From Gallaecimonas xiamenensis 3-C-1 (GTDB lineage: Bacteria > Pseudomonadota > Gammaproteobacteria > Enterobacterales > Gallaecimonadaceae), in the NCBI RefSeq assembly GCF_000299915.1, contig NZ_AMRI01000014.1, positions 1 to 64,000 of the forward strand: a DNA stretch of 64,000 nt, in the 5' to 3' direction. This document shows, in pieces, positions 43,028-52,059 of this stretch (position 1 is its first letter; every line of letters starts with the position of its first letter). A program made the translations under genes and the position numbers. The notes below the pieces were generated by a model, which saw only the letters and a list, made by a program, of their open reading frames with translations, was not told the DNA's origin and made no database searches.

Positions 43028-44472
43028 TCATTCTCCTTGGGAAACCTCAGGGTGACCAACAGCCCGCCCGCCGCTGCTGGCGCCAGGGCCAACTGGGCGT
43101 CGTGGTCGTTCAAGATGTTGTGGACTATCGCCAGCCCAAGGCCGGTGCCCTGGCCTTTGGGCTTGGTGGTAAAGAAGGGCTCGAGCAGGCGCGCCGGGGT
43201 CAGGCCGGCAGGCAGGCCGGGGCCGTCGTCCCAGATCTCGATGCCAATGCTGGTACCAGCAAGCCAGGCTCTGACACCGATACGGCTGTTGGCTGCCTGG
43301 CAGGCGTTGCGCAGCAAGTTCACCAGGGCCAGCTCCAACCGGGAGCCGTCTGCCGACAACCACAGCCCATCAGGCAGTACCAGGTCTTGCTGGGGCATGG
43401 CTCCCAGTTGCTCCTGGGCAACAGACGCCAGGGCTTCTTCGACCAGGGATTTGAGATGCACCGGGCGGCGGGTGACGCCACTGCGGCTGACATCCAGCAG
43501 TTGGCGCACCATACGGGTCAGGCGCCCCACCTGGGCACGGATCGCAGCCAACTCCTTTTGGCCATCTGCAGGTACGCCCATTTTGGCCAGACGATAGGCC
43601 CGACCGTCGATAACATTGAGAGGAGCGCCCAACTCGTGGGCTATGCCGCTTACCCATTGGCCCAGGGCCGCCATACGTCGCTGGCGTTCCAACTGCTGGT
43701 TTAAGGCCGCTTCCTGGCGCTGATGGTCACGGATCGCCTGCTGGGCCTTGGCCATGTCGTCCAACATCAGGTTCAGGGCCCGGGCTATGGCCCTTAGTTC
43801 GGCGGCGCCGTCTTCCGGGGCCCTCAGCCCCTGCTGCCCTTGGCCTATGGCGGCCATGGTGCGGGTAAGGCGCTGCACTTCCCGGCCCACGGCCTGGCGG
43901 TTACCCCAAAGCACTATGGCCAGGGTCAGCCCGCCCAAGGCAACCCAGGCCAGCCAGGAGCCGATGGCCAACCTGTCGAGGCTGCTGCTGAAATCACTGG
44001 CTTTACGGGTCACCTCCACCAGGCCGGTGATCTGGCCGCCGGTGTCGGTAACGGGCACAAAGTGGGAGAACACCCGCCGCCCGGCCTGGCGCTGGTAGGC
44101 GTCTTTGTCACGGCCCGTGCTCACCAACTGCTGGGCCAGGGGATTGTCGTCATTGTCACGGCGGGCGATGCCGGCTGCGGCAATACGCTGGCCTTCCCTG
44201 TCGTAGACGGCGGCGCCATAAATCTGCCCCAGGCTGAAAACCGCATCCAGGGTATGGCGCACCGTTTCCAGATCCCCCTGGTTGATGGCTTCACCTATAG
44301 GCGCGCGGATGGCGCGGGCCACCAGTTTAAGGTCGTCTTTTAACCTACGGGTCTGCTGCTCGCCCAGGTAGTGGGTACCCAGGCTGATGGATAACCCCGA
44401 AAGCAACCAGAGTGGCAGGAACACCAACAACAACATCCGCCACGTCAGGTTGAGGCTGTATCTTTTTGTCAC
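43024..44472 (-). CDS. Membrane sensor histidine kinase, partner of the NtrC-type regulator
   Basis: 482 residues: membrane helix (about 10-33), periplasmic sensor (about 35-165), second membrane helix (about 172-192), HAMP-like segment, coiled coil rich in Gln/Arg, then the H-box GIAHELGAPLNVI and ATPase boxes LLRNACQAA, DDGPGLP and GQGTGLGLAIVHNI. I chose the GTG at 44472, preceded by GGGAGG; an ATG at 44496 would add eight residues. The signal is unknown. Confidence 0.9.
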   Translation of the reverse strand: MTKRYSLNLTWRMLLLVFLPLWLLSGLSISLGTHYLGEQQTRRLKDDLKLVARAIRAPIGEAINQGDLETVRHTLDAVFSLGQIYGAAVYDREGQRIAAAGIARRDNDDNPLAQQLVSTGRDKDAYQRQAGRRVFSHFVPVTDTGGQITGLVEVTRKASDFSSSLDRLAIGSWLAWVALGGLTLAIVLWGNRQAVGREVQRLTRTMAAIGQGQQGLRAPEDGAAELRAIARALNLMLDDMAKAQQAIRDHQRQEAALNQQLERQRRMAALGQWVSGIAHELGAPLNVIDGRAYRLAKMGVPADGQKELAAIRAQVGRLTRMVRQLLDVSRSGVTRRPVHLKSLVEEALASVAQEQLGAMPQQDLVLPDGLWLSADGSRLELALVNLLRNACQAANSRIGVRAWLAGTSIGIEIWDDGPGLPAGLTPARLLEPFFTTKPKGQGTGLGLAIVHNILNDHDAQLALAPAAAGGLLVTLRFPKENE

Positions 44473-44487
44473 TTCGCCTCCCAAATA

Positions 44488-44506
44488 CTGTGTCATAAGG
44501 ACACAG
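44488..44506. promoter_or_regulatory. palindrome, candidate enhancer site for the NtrC-type regulator
   Basis: CTGTGTC-ATAAG-GACACAG, a perfect 7-base inverted repeat, about 100 bases upstream of the -24/-12 element at 44593. Position and symmetry suit a dimeric sigma-54 activator. It also overlaps the start region of the kinase gene, so it could serve in autoregulation. Confidence 0.6.
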
Positions 44507-44592
44507 CAAAAGGCGCGACAACCCCAGCACTACCGGTGGCAAGTTTAGGTTCTTGTCATTAAAAACAGTAAGTTATTGAATTTTTCAACGGA

Positions 44593-44609
44593 CTGGCACG
44601 GTTCTGGCT
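44593..44609 (+). promoter_or_regulatory. sigma-54 (-24/-12) promoter of the DUF4168 gene
   Basis: CTGGCACGGTTCTGGCT matches YTGGCACGRNNNTTGCW at all fixed positions except one (TGGC for TTGC), with the required GG-N10-GC spacing. Transcription would start near 44620, about 27 bases before the ATG at 44647. Confidence 0.75.
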
Positions 44610-44646
44610 CTGGTATTGGTCCCAAAGAGCCAAAGGAGATGTCCTT

Positions 44647-45000
44647 ATGCGTAACCTGATGCTGTCTTCCCTTTTGACCGTTTCCCTGGCAGGCCTGCCC
44701 ATGGCCAGCCTGATGGCGGCGCCGGCCCCCCAGGGGCAGCAAGCCCAAGCCCTGAGCGACAGCCAGTTGGAGCAGTTTCACGATGCCCAGAAGGCCATCA
44801 GCGGTATCCGTGACAGCGCCATGGAGAAGCTGAATGCCAGTGAAAATCCGGACGAAGCCCAACAGATCCAGCAACAGGCCAACGAGCAGATGATTGCTGC
44901 CGTCAAAGATGCTGGCCTGACTGTGGAGGACTACAACCAGATAGCCAGGGCTGTGCAGACCGATCCCACCTTGCGTGCCCGCCTCGGCGACATGGACTGA
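44647..45000 (+). CDS. DUF4168 secreted protein
   Basis: 117 residues with a signal peptide ending SLMAAPA. The mature part is a helical DUF4168 domain (LSDSQLEQFHDAQKAISGIR ... LTVEDYNQIARAVQTDPTLR), with Gln-rich helices. The family has no established function. AAGGAGAT precedes the ATG. It is divergent from a sensor kinase/sigma-54 activator operon and has a matching promoter, so it is probably the main local target and an envelope-stress or signal-response effector. Confidence 0.85.
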   Translation: MRNLMLSSLLTVSLAGLPMASLMAAPAPQGQQAQALSDSQLEQFHDAQKAISGIRDSAMEKLNASENPDEAQQIQQQANEQMIAAVKDAGLTVEDYNQIARAVQTDPTLRARLGDMD

Positions 45001-45014
45001 TTCAAAGATAAATC

Positions 45015-45040
45015 AAGGCGCAGCCAAGCTGCGCCTTTTT
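45015..45040 (+). terminator. terminator after the DUF4168 gene
   Basis: AAGGCGCAGC / GCTGCGCCTT stem with loop CAA followed by five T, next to the convergent stop at 45040. Confidence 0.85.
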
Positions 45041-46074
45041 CAGATCAGTTCCATGTCCAGCCACACCGGCCTGTGATCGGAACTGTGCGGCCCCTCCACC
45101 AAGGCCCTCTGTGCCTGGTGTTGTCCCGGCCAAAACACCCCGCCGCCTTTGACCCTGATCCCCCGGCGCGACGGCAGCACATAATCAGCCCTTAGACCCC
45201 AATCGGCAGTGATTGCCGGCCTGCCCCGCTCGGTGCCCCCCGGGCTTACCGGTAACAATCCGCTGTTGATCCCCTCGTGCTTGAGCAACTGCGTTATGGC
45301 GCCAACCGCCCCCTCACCTCGCTCCGGGTCGGCGTTAAGATCCCCAAGAAGCACAAAAGGTGACAGGCCCCTAAAGCCGCCCCGAATACCGGCGTCATCC
45401 TGGATATAGTCACCCCGGCCGGTCGCCAGGTAGTCGGCCCAAAAGCGCAGCTCATCATGATTGCGATGCTGGTTGCGCCGCTCCGGCCCGTCAAACACCG
45501 GCGGTGTGGGGTGGCAGGCCAGCACGTGGAGCCGCTGCCGTCCTACCTGCAAGGGGATATCCCAGTGGGATTTTGACGAGAGCCGCAGCTCGGCCCAAAC
45601 CTCTGGTGGGTAATAAGGATGGCCGTCCAGTTGCGGCTGGCGGGCACCAGGCATTTGCGCCCAGCAAAAGTGCTGGAAGGTACGCACCTGTTCGGTCAGC
45701 ACAGGAAAGCGCGACAGCAACACCATGCCGTACTGGCCCTGATAATGGCCAAAGCCATGAACTTCGGATGGGTCGGCCGATAAGGGTACTCCGGTGTTAA
45801 CCGGCGCCAGGTAGTAGTAGGGGTAAGCATCTTTACCGAGATAGTTGTCGATAAAGCGGCGAATGCCCCGTTGCGGGTCGGCAATGTAATCAAACTCGTT
45901 AAGCAGCAGTATGTCTGCATCCAACGCTTGAATGGTGTTAGCCACTTGATACAGCCGAGGGTGGCCAGGCCAATCCAACGCCTTAATAAGGGTTTGCGGA
46001 TCAAGAGCTTGATCACTTTTTTTGCAAAAAGCGCATGCCTCTAAAGCGGCATTAAAGGTTGCTATCCGTAACAT
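45040..46074 (-). CDS. Endonuclease/exonuclease/phosphatase family protein
   Basis: 344 residues with the EEP fold. Motifs in order: IATFNAA (start), LLNEFDYI (metal Glu), ACHPTPP, LLGDLNADP and SSDHRPVW at the C-terminus (catalytic Asp-His). The start at 46074 has GAGG five bases upstream; the frame extends to 46182, but that leader lacks family features. Substrate (nucleic acid, phospholipid or other phosphodiester) cannot be told from the sequence. No signal peptide. The 290 bases on its right up to 46365 hold the leader of the TonB-dependent receptor gene. Confidence 0.85.
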   Translation of the reverse strand: MLRIATFNAALEACAFCKKSDQALDPQTLIKALDWPGHPRLYQVANTIQALDADILLLNEFDYIADPQRGIRRFIDNYLGKDAYPYYYLAPVNTGVPLSADPSEVHGFGHYQGQYGMVLLSRFPVLTEQVRTFQHFCWAQMPGARQPQLDGHPYYPPEVWAELRLSSKSHWDIPLQVGRQRLHVLACHPTPPVFDGPERRNQHRNHDELRFWADYLATGRGDYIQDDAGIRGGFRGLSPFVLLGDLNADPERGEGAVGAITQLLKHEGINSGLLPVSPGGTERGRPAITADWGLRADYVLPSRRGIRVKGGGVFWPGQHQAQRALVEGPHSSDHRPVWLDMELI

Positions 46075-46223
46075 CAAACCTCGACATTCGCCGAAGATGC
46101 TTGCAAGAAAACCGAAGCAAAGCAGATTTTCGGCACATTTAGCCACAAAGAGAACGTTTTCTCCGGCACTTTCGCGACTCATTTAAAGCCGTTCATGCAG
46201 ATGACAGCACAGTTTCTCTTTTG

Positions 46224-46248
46224 TTACAGTTGGCGCCCGACGCTGTAA
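46224..46248. repeat. inverted repeat in the leader of the TonB receptor gene
   Basis: TTACAG, 13 bases, CTGTAA, about 120 bases before the receptor start. It could be an operator half-site pair in the 290-base region 46075-46364, where no gene is seen. I cannot place a convincing promoter. Confidence 0.35.
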
Positions 46249-46364
46249 GGGTACATAAAACTGTCAAAAACCTTGTGTAAAACAGTGGCCGTTGCAGCGT
46301 CTGAATGCAGCAGAACAACAACAAAGCAAACGTGTTCTAACCTTCATTTTCACAGGAAACTGAC

Positions 46365-49300
46365 ATGATCAAGGGACTCGTAAAAAGTCGCCTGGCATTG
46401 GCCCTCACCCTTGCCTTGGGCGCGTCGTCCGTTGCTTTCGCGGATGACACCACCTCCTCCATGCGCGGTACCATCACTGGCCCCTCCGGCCAACCCGCCG
46501 CCAACACCAAAATCACCCTGATGCACCAACCCACTGGTACTGTTACAGAAGTAACGACCAATGAAAATGGTAGCTTTAGCGCAACTGGTCTGCGCGTGGG
46601 TGGCCCTTACTTGGTAGTGATCGACTCCGACACCTTCCAGGACACCACTAAAGAAGACATCTTCCTGCAGCTGGGCCAGACTTTCCGTCTGAACGAGCAG
46701 CTTAAGACCGCCGGTGACGACACCGAAACCCTGACCGTATACGGCGCGGCTATTGCTTCCAACAAAGGCAGCTCCAGCCTCTTCGGTGCCGAAGACATCC
46801 AGGACACCCCGACATTCAACCGTGACCTCAAAGAAGTGGCACGGATGAACCCCTACGCCAACCTGCTGCCCGGCTCTGACGCACCGATGAGCTTTGCCGG
46901 CTCCAACCCGCGTTACAACAGCATCACCATCGACGGTGTTGGTGTTAACGACGACTTTGGTCTGAACAGCAACGGCTACCCGACTCAGCGCTCCCCTATC
47001 TCTATCGATGCCATCGATCAGGTTGCTGTTGAAGTCGCTCCTTTCGACGCTTCCGAAGGTGGTTACACTGGCGGCCGTATCAATGCGGTAACCAAGTCCG
47101 GTACCAACGAATTCCATGGTTCACTTGCTTACGAAAAGATGAGTGACTCCTGGGCCGGCACCCCCAAGGACCCCAACAGCGGCGAAGATATCCCGCTGGA
47201 TTTCAAGCGCGACACCTATAGCCTGACCCTGGGTGGCCCGCTGATCAAAGACAAGCTGTTCTTCTTCACTTCCTATGAGAAGTCCAAAGAACCTGTCCAG
47301 GTTGAATGGGGCCCTGCCACATCCGGTGCTGCCAACGAAAGCAACGTCACCGAGGAAGACTACCAGCGCATCAAGCAGATCGCTCAGGATGTTTACGGTG
47401 TAGACATCGGCACCTGGAACTCTGCTCCTGACACCGAGAACGAAAACCTGCTGGTGAAGCTGGACTGGAACATCAACAGCGACCACCGTATGGCGCTGAC
47501 CTACAACCGTACCGAAGGTAACGTTGTACGTAACCAGTCCAATGGTCCTTACACCCTGCAGCTGGATACCAACTGGTACGATTACCAACAGAACATGGAC
47601 CTGTATACCCTGCAGCTCTATTCTGATTGGAGCTCTGATTTCTCCAGCGAACTGTACCTGAACTACAAGAAAGTTGATTCCGTCTCCGGTCTGAAAACCA
47701 AAGCCTTTGGTGACATCGACGTTGACATCGACAGCAGCGCGACCTTGAACTTTGGTCCTGACTACAACCGTCATGCCAACGAGCTGAACAACAAGACCTG
47801 GAAACTGGGCGCTAAGTTCAACTACCTGGTCGGCGATCATCAGCTGAAGTTCGGTGGTGAGTACGAGAAGCTGGATGTTTTCAACATCTTCGTCCGTAAC
47901 TCCCTCGGTAGCTGGTCCTTCGACTCCATCGAAGATTTCCAGAACCGCAAAGCCAGTTCTTTCTACTACGAGAACGCTTACACCAACAACGCCACTGACG
48001 CTGCCGCTGATTTCAGCCTGGGCACGGCTAATGCCTATATCCAGGACAACTGGTACATCAACGACGCTTTCGAGCTGGGCCTGGGCCTGCGTTATGAGCG
48101 TTACATGGTCAGCGACAAGCCGACCTTCAACCAAAACTTCTATGACCGCTACGGTTTCTCCAACCAGGAGAACCTGGACGGCCTGGATATCTGGCTGCCC
48201 CGCGTTGACCTGACTTGGTTTGCCAACGACGATGTGACTGTCCACGGTGGTTTCGGCCGCTTCTCCGGTGGTCGCCCCAACGTTTGGATTTCCAACTCCT
48301 TCTCCAACGATGGCTACACCCTGGTTCAGTTTGACCGTGGCAACCTGACTCCCGACCAGTACCTGGACAACGTGGATATCACCAAGGTTCCAGATGCTGT
48401 TAAGGCTGAAATGTATGCTGGTGACGGCTCTACCAACGTTATCGACCCGAACTTCAAGCTCCCGTCTGACTGGATCGCTCGTCTTGGTGTCGACTACCGC
48501 TTCGATATCCCTTCAGTAGGCAACGATTTCTACTGGACTACCGAAGTGATGCGTAAGTGGATGACCGACAACACCCAGTGGAAAGACATTTCCCGCTGTG
48601 TGTCCGGCCAAACCTCTGCCGGCGTCAACATCTACGCTCCTTGTAACTCTGACGCACCTAATGGTCACTACGACCTGATGCTGACTAACGAGAGCAAGGA
48701 CGGTAAGGCCTGGATCTTCACCACCACCCTGCAGAAAGAGTGGGACAGCGGTGTCAGCCTTTACGCTGCCTACACTCACCAGGACATCGATGAAGGTAAC
48801 CCCGGTACTTCTTCCACTGCGACCTCTAACTACCAGTACAACATCGTTAAGGATCGCAACGTAGAAGAGATCGGCACTGCCGACTACGAGATTGAGCACA
48901 GCTTCAAACTGAGCCTTGGCTACCGCCATGAGTTCATTGACGGCTATGCCTCTAAGTTCAACCTCTTCTTCCAGCGTCGTTCCGGTACCCACTACAGCTA
49001 TGTATGGCGTCAGAACCGTCGTGGTGATTACGGTGACCAGTCTACCTTTAACAACGGTAGCGCTTACCTGCCCTACATCCCCACTGGCGCCAACGATCCG
49101 AACATCAGCCCTGAGAGCTCCATGACCTACGACCAAATCATGGACGTGGTCAACCAGGCTGGCCTGGCGGGTTATGCCGGTGGTTTTGCACCTAAAGGTG
49201 TGGGCACTGGTCCTTGGGTTAGCACCCTGGACTTCCAGTTCCAGCAGGAAATCCCCGGCTTTGTTGAAGGTCATAAAGGTATCTTCTACTTCACCATCAA

Positions 49301-49508
49301 CAACCTGGCCAACCTGCTGAACGACGATTGGGGTCAAGTGAAGCGTCAGAACTACACCAACAAGAGCTTGTTCAACTTCGAAGGCTTGGATGCCGAAGGT
49401 CGTTACAAGTACGGTGCTCTGACCAGCCTCGACACCAAGAACTGGGATACCTTCGAAGCCGAAGAGTCTACCTGGCGCATGAAAGTGGGCGTGAAGTACA
49501 CCTTCTAA
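46365..49508 (+). CDS. Oar-like TonB-dependent receptor with carboxypeptidase-regulatory-like N-domain
   Basis: 1047-residue outer-membrane protein. Signal peptide ends ASSVAFA (about 26); a carboxypeptidase regulatory-like beta-sandwich follows (SMRGTITGPSGQPAANTKI, about 32-110); the plug domain has RYNSITIDGVGVNDDFG and EGGYTGGRINAVTKSGTNEFHG; the rest is a 22-strand barrel ending in a terminal Phe (MKVGVKYTF). Such receptors import large oligomers, often peptides or glycans, in gammaproteobacteria rich in these genes. Codons end in C/T more evenly than in the neighbours, which suggests high expression. CAGGAAAC sits before the ATG. Confidence 0.9.
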   Translation: MIKGLVKSRLALALTLALGASSVAFADDTTSSMRGTITGPSGQPAANTKITLMHQPTGTVTEVTTNENGSFSATGLRVGGPYLVVIDSDTFQDTTKEDIFLQLGQTFRLNEQLKTAGDDTETLTVYGAAIASNKGSSSLFGAEDIQDTPTFNRDLKEVARMNPYANLLPGSDAPMSFAGSNPRYNSITIDGVGVNDDFGLNSNGYPTQRSPISIDAIDQVAVEVAPFDASEGGYTGGRINAVTKSGTNEFHGSLAYEKMSDSWAGTPKDPNSGEDIPLDFKRDTYSLTLGGPLIKDKLFFFTSYEKSKEPVQVEWGPATSGAANESNVTEEDYQRIKQIAQDVYGVDIGTWNSAPDTENENLLVKLDWNINSDHRMALTYNRTEGNVVRNQSNGPYTLQLDTNWYDYQQNMDLYTLQLYSDWSSDFSSELYLNYKKVDSVSGLKTKAFGDIDVDIDSSATLNFGPDYNRHANELNNKTWKLGAKFNYLVGDHQLKFGGEYEKLDVFNIFVRNSLGSWSFDSIEDFQNRKASSFYYENAYTNNATDAAADFSLGTANAYIQDNWYINDAFELGLGLRYERYMVSDKPTFNQNFYDRYGFSNQENLDGLDIWLPRVDLTWFANDDVTVHGGFGRFSGGRPNVWISNSFSNDGYTLVQFDRGNLTPDQYLDNVDITKVPDAVKAEMYAGDGSTNVIDPNFKLPSDWIARLGVDYRFDIPSVGNDFYWTTEVMRKWMTDNTQWKDISRCVSGQTSAGVNIYAPCNSDAPNGHYDLMLTNESKDGKAWIFTTTLQKEWDSGVSLYAAYTHQDIDEGNPGTSSTATSNYQYNIVKDRNVEEIGTADYEIEHSFKLSLGYRHEFIDGYASKFNLFFQRRSGTHYSYVWRQNRRGDYGDQSTFNNGSAYLPYIPTGANDPNISPESSMTYDQIMDVVNQAGLAGYAGGFAPKGVGTGPWVSTLDFQFQQEIPGFVEGHKGIFYFTINNLANLLNDDWGQVKRQNYTNKSLFNFEGLDAEGRYKYGALTSLDTKNWDTFEAEESTWRMKVGVKYTF

Positions 49509-49526
49509 TCCCGCTCCCTGCGAGCC

Positions 49527-49555
49527 AAAAGCCAGCCCCTTGGGCTGGCTTTTTT
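49527..49555 (+). terminator. terminator of the TonB receptor gene
   Basis: GCCAGCCC / GGGCTGGC stem with loop CTT, preceded by AAAA and followed by TTTTTT. Confidence 0.88.
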
Positions 49556-49574
49556 ATTGTCTTGCAAAGACAAA

Positions 49575-49598
49575 TAAAAAAGCGGCCCAAAGGCCGCC
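49575..49598 (-). terminator. terminator of the ENPP-type phosphodiesterase gene
   Basis: GCGGCC / GGCCGC stem with loop of four; on the minus strand it is followed by TTTTTTATTTG. Confidence 0.8.
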
Positions 49599-49616
49599 TT
49601 CTTCGTTACTGTCTAC

Positions 49617-50831
49617 TTACTTGAGGGCCGGCAGCAAAGGGGTTATCTCGCCGTCGATGGGAGCCAGCAGGGGGATACCCAACACCTTGGCCACCATGGG
49701 GTAGACGTCGATGTTGTCGAAAGGCGCCAATGTCACTCCCTTCTTGAAGGCCGGGCCTTCAGCGACAAACAGGGCACCCATGTCCTTGGTATAGCTGTAG
49801 CCGTGGTTGCCGCCGCCGTGACGGTCTTTCAGATCCTTGTCGGTAAAGAAGCGAGGGGCGGCCAGCTCCAGGATGATGTCGGCGATACGGGGGCTGTCAA
49901 CGTAATGGCGCTCGGCCAGTTCGGCGTCACTGCGGACCACAAAGCGTGGGTCTTGTTGCAGCTTGGCCTTCTGACGGGCTATGGCCACGGCGTCCACCCC
50001 GGGTTTGGCGTAGAGCATCAGGCGGGTGCTGGCATTGACCACTTTGAAGTCGCCACTAATGGGCAGTTGGCGGTAGTCAACGGCGGCCTTGGGATCAACG
50101 GCGGTCATGCCATGGTCGGAAACAATCACCAGATTGACCGGTTGGGCCACTTCCTTTTGAATGCGCTCGCGCAGCTCACCGATAAGGCCGTCGACCAGCT
50201 GCACAGCTTCATGGGTCTGGGGAGCGTCGGGGCCGAAACGATGGCCCATGGTGTCCACCAGGGAGAAGTAGCCGGCCACAAATTGGGGACGCTTGTTGGC
50301 AGGCAGTTTCAGCCAGTCGATGATCTGGCTGACCCTGTCGTGGTAATCGGACTGCTGGGAGAAATGGTAGAAATAGCTGGGGGTCATGCCGCCGTACTGG
50401 GCGTCTGATTCAGGCCAGAAATAGGTGGCAGCCTTGAGGCCGTTGAGCTCAGCCAGATTCCAAAGGGGCATGCCCTTAAGCCAGGTGCTGTCCTTACCGC
50501 CATCCCCAAGGGCATAACACTGTTGGCGGCCTTTGTCGCAGAAGTGGTTGTCCACTATGCCGTGGTGGCTGGGGTAGAGGCCGGTGATAAGGCTCAGGTG
50601 ATTGGGGAAGGTCTTGGTGGGATAAGCCGGGCGCATCTGCTCTGCCCTGACTCCCTGTTGGGCCATGGCGGCCAGATTGCTGGCCCCATGCTTCTCGATG
50701 TAGTCCCAACGGAATCCGTCCAGGGAGATCATCACTACACTTTGCTGCGTTGCCGGTGGCAGGTTGGCCTGGGTGCTCTGACAGCCTCCCAACAGGCCGG
50801 CCATAACCAGACTAAGCCAGGTTTTTTTCAT
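49617..50831 (-). CDS. ENPP-type alkaline phosphatase superfamily lipoprotein
   Basis: 404-residue nucleotide pyrophosphatase/phosphodiesterase-like enzyme. Lipobox LLGGC with Cys17, so lipid-anchored. Two-zinc site: Asp38 (ISLDGFRWD), nucleophile Thr74 (PTKTFPNHLS), Asp/His in VDTMGHRFGP, Asp/His in VSDHGMT and His in GGNHGYSY. The start at 50831 gives the expected signal peptide; the frame remains open to 50870. It likely hydrolyses nucleotide or phospholipid phosphodiesters in the envelope. It does not share a transcript with the TonB receptor, which is convergent. Confidence 0.9.
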   Translation of the reverse strand: MKKTWLSLVMAGLLGGCQSTQANLPPATQQSVVMISLDGFRWDYIEKHGASNLAAMAQQGVRAEQMRPAYPTKTFPNHLSLITGLYPSHHGIVDNHFCDKGRQQCYALGDGGKDSTWLKGMPLWNLAELNGLKAATYFWPESDAQYGGMTPSYFYHFSQQSDYHDRVSQIIDWLKLPANKRPQFVAGYFSLVDTMGHRFGPDAPQTHEAVQLVDGLIGELRERIQKEVAQPVNLVIVSDHGMTAVDPKAAVDYRQLPISGDFKVVNASTRLMLYAKPGVDAVAIARQKAKLQQDPRFVVRSDAELAERHYVDSPRIADIILELAAPRFFTDKDLKDRHGGGNHGYSYTKDMGALFVAEGPAFKKGVTLAPFDNIDVYPMVAKVLGIPLLAPIDGEITPLLPALK

Positions 50832-50927
50832 CGTTCCATTTCCTGTGTCCAAAAAGCCATTTTTATCCATTTCTTATGTCATTAATTGCATCAGTCGATA
50901 AAAGACTGGCCTAGCGCTATCAACGGT

Positions 50928-51698
50928 TTACCCACCGCTTTGCCATCGCTTTGGGCTCAGCCCCATCAACTGCCTGAAGGCCTGACAGAAGGCACTGACG
51001 CTGTCGTAGCCCACTGCCAGGGCGACATCGCCGACTCGTACCCCCTCGGCCAGCAGCACCAGGCTCTGGTGCACCCTGGCCAGCTGCAACCATTGGCCAT
51101 AGCTCATACCGGTTTCCAATTTGAAGTGGCGCGAAAAGCTGCGCCTGGACAGGGCCACCTGGGCAGCCGCCCGCTCCAAAGGAGGAGCTTTGGCAGGGTC
51201 ATGGGCCAGGGTTTCACAGAGTCGCTTGAGGCGGGGGGCGCCAGCCAGAGGCAACCCTACGGACAGTGCCTTGGCCAGGCGCACCTCATCAGCCAGGGCA
51301 GCCAGGCGGCGAGCCTGCACAGCCCCCGCTGCCGGCTGCAGCAAGGCCTTGAGCAGGGCGCGGCCAAGCTCGGAGCCGTCGAACACCGTCGGGTAGCTCA
51401 ACCAATCATGACGGACATAGAGGCTGATGCCAGAAGCCGGTCTCAGTACCCTGCCCCTATGGGGCTCGCGCCCGGGAAACCACCCCATGCGTCCGGCCGG
51501 TACCAGCCAGCGTCCTCTGCTGGTTTCCATACTCATGCAGCCCTGAGTCACCCAGACCAGCTGCGACTCTTGGTGGGCATGCCAACCAACCTCTTCCTGC
51601 TCTGCAAAGAGCTGAAGGCCGGCTGGTTGTTCCAGAGCCTGTTCAGGATCGCTGCTGGCAAAGCTGAGCGCCATGGCTTTTTGGCCAATTTGAAACAT
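50928..51698 (-). CDS. AraC-family transcriptional regulator
   Basis: 256 residues: cupin-like N-terminal domain (EEVGWHAHQESQLVWVTQG, about 35-110) and two helix-turn-helix motifs at the C-terminus (VALSRRSFSRHFKLETGMSYGQWLQLAR and VGDVALAVGYDSVSAFCQAFRQLMGLSPKRW). The gap to the phosphodiesterase gene is 96 bases on the same strand. It resembles AraC regulators that control a neighbouring exporter or enzyme; the target and ligand are unknown. Start choice between 51698 and 51674 is open. Confidence 0.87.
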   Translation of the reverse strand: MFQIGQKAMALSFASSDPEQALEQPAGLQLFAEQEEVGWHAHQESQLVWVTQGCMSMETSRGRWLVPAGRMGWFPGREPHRGRVLRPASGISLYVRHDWLSYPTVFDGSELGRALLKALLQPAAGAVQARRLAALADEVRLAKALSVGLPLAGAPRLKRLCETLAHDPAKAPPLERAAAQVALSRRSFSRHFKLETGMSYGQWLQLARVHQSLVLLAEGVRVGDVALAVGYDSVSAFCQAFRQLMGLSPKRWQSGG

Positions 51699-51768
51699 TT
51701 ATTGGCAACCTGTCGATAATGGGCAAACCGCTTTCCAGGCTATCTTAGCGGTTCAAAGGAGGAAAGTG

Positions 51769-52047
51769 ATGAAAGCAAGTGAGCTATTGGCCGACGATCA
51801 AGACAGCCTGGCACTGAACGACCGGCTCAGTATCCGAAAAGGCAGCGTCGGGGCCTTTTTACACAATGCGAGGCTCTTGATGGACAAGAACACCGGCGCT
51901 GAACAGCGCCAACAGCTGGAAATGGACACCCGCGAGCTGCTACCGGCGCTGGATGCCCTGGGGCTATTTGAAATCCTCGGGATCCGGGAAGAGGCCTTGG
52001 CCCTTTGTATCGAGCGCCTGCGTCAAGACACAAAAAAGCCCGCTTAA
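51769..52047 (+). CDS. Small uncharacterised protein
   Basis: 92 residues, start ATG at 51769 with AAAGGAGG about seven bases upstream. The protein is helical and acidic (ADDQDSLALNDRLSIRKGSVG, then ELLPALDALGLFEILGIREEALALC), without membrane helices or signal peptide. I do not recognise a family. It is divergent from the AraC regulator and ends inside a terminator whose loop contains its stop codon. Confidence 0.65.
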   Translation: MKASELLADDQDSLALNDRLSIRKGSVGAFLHNARLLMDKNTGAEQRQQLEMDTRELLPALDALGLFEILGIREEALALCIERLRQDTKKPA

Positions 52048-52058
52048 GCGGGCTTTTT
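52033..52058. terminator. bidirectional terminator overlapping the stop codon of the 92-residue gene
   Basis: AAAAAGCCCGC-TTAA-GCGGGCTTTTT. The loop bases TTAA include the stop codon TAA (52045-52047). It also ends the nqr operon coming from the right. Confidence 0.88.
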
Positions 52059-52059
52059 C

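Noticed and set aside
47121-48245. 374-codon minus-strand open frame inside the TonB receptor gene
   Set aside because: Val/Gln-rich shadow; the plus-strand frame has signal peptide, plug and terminal Phe.
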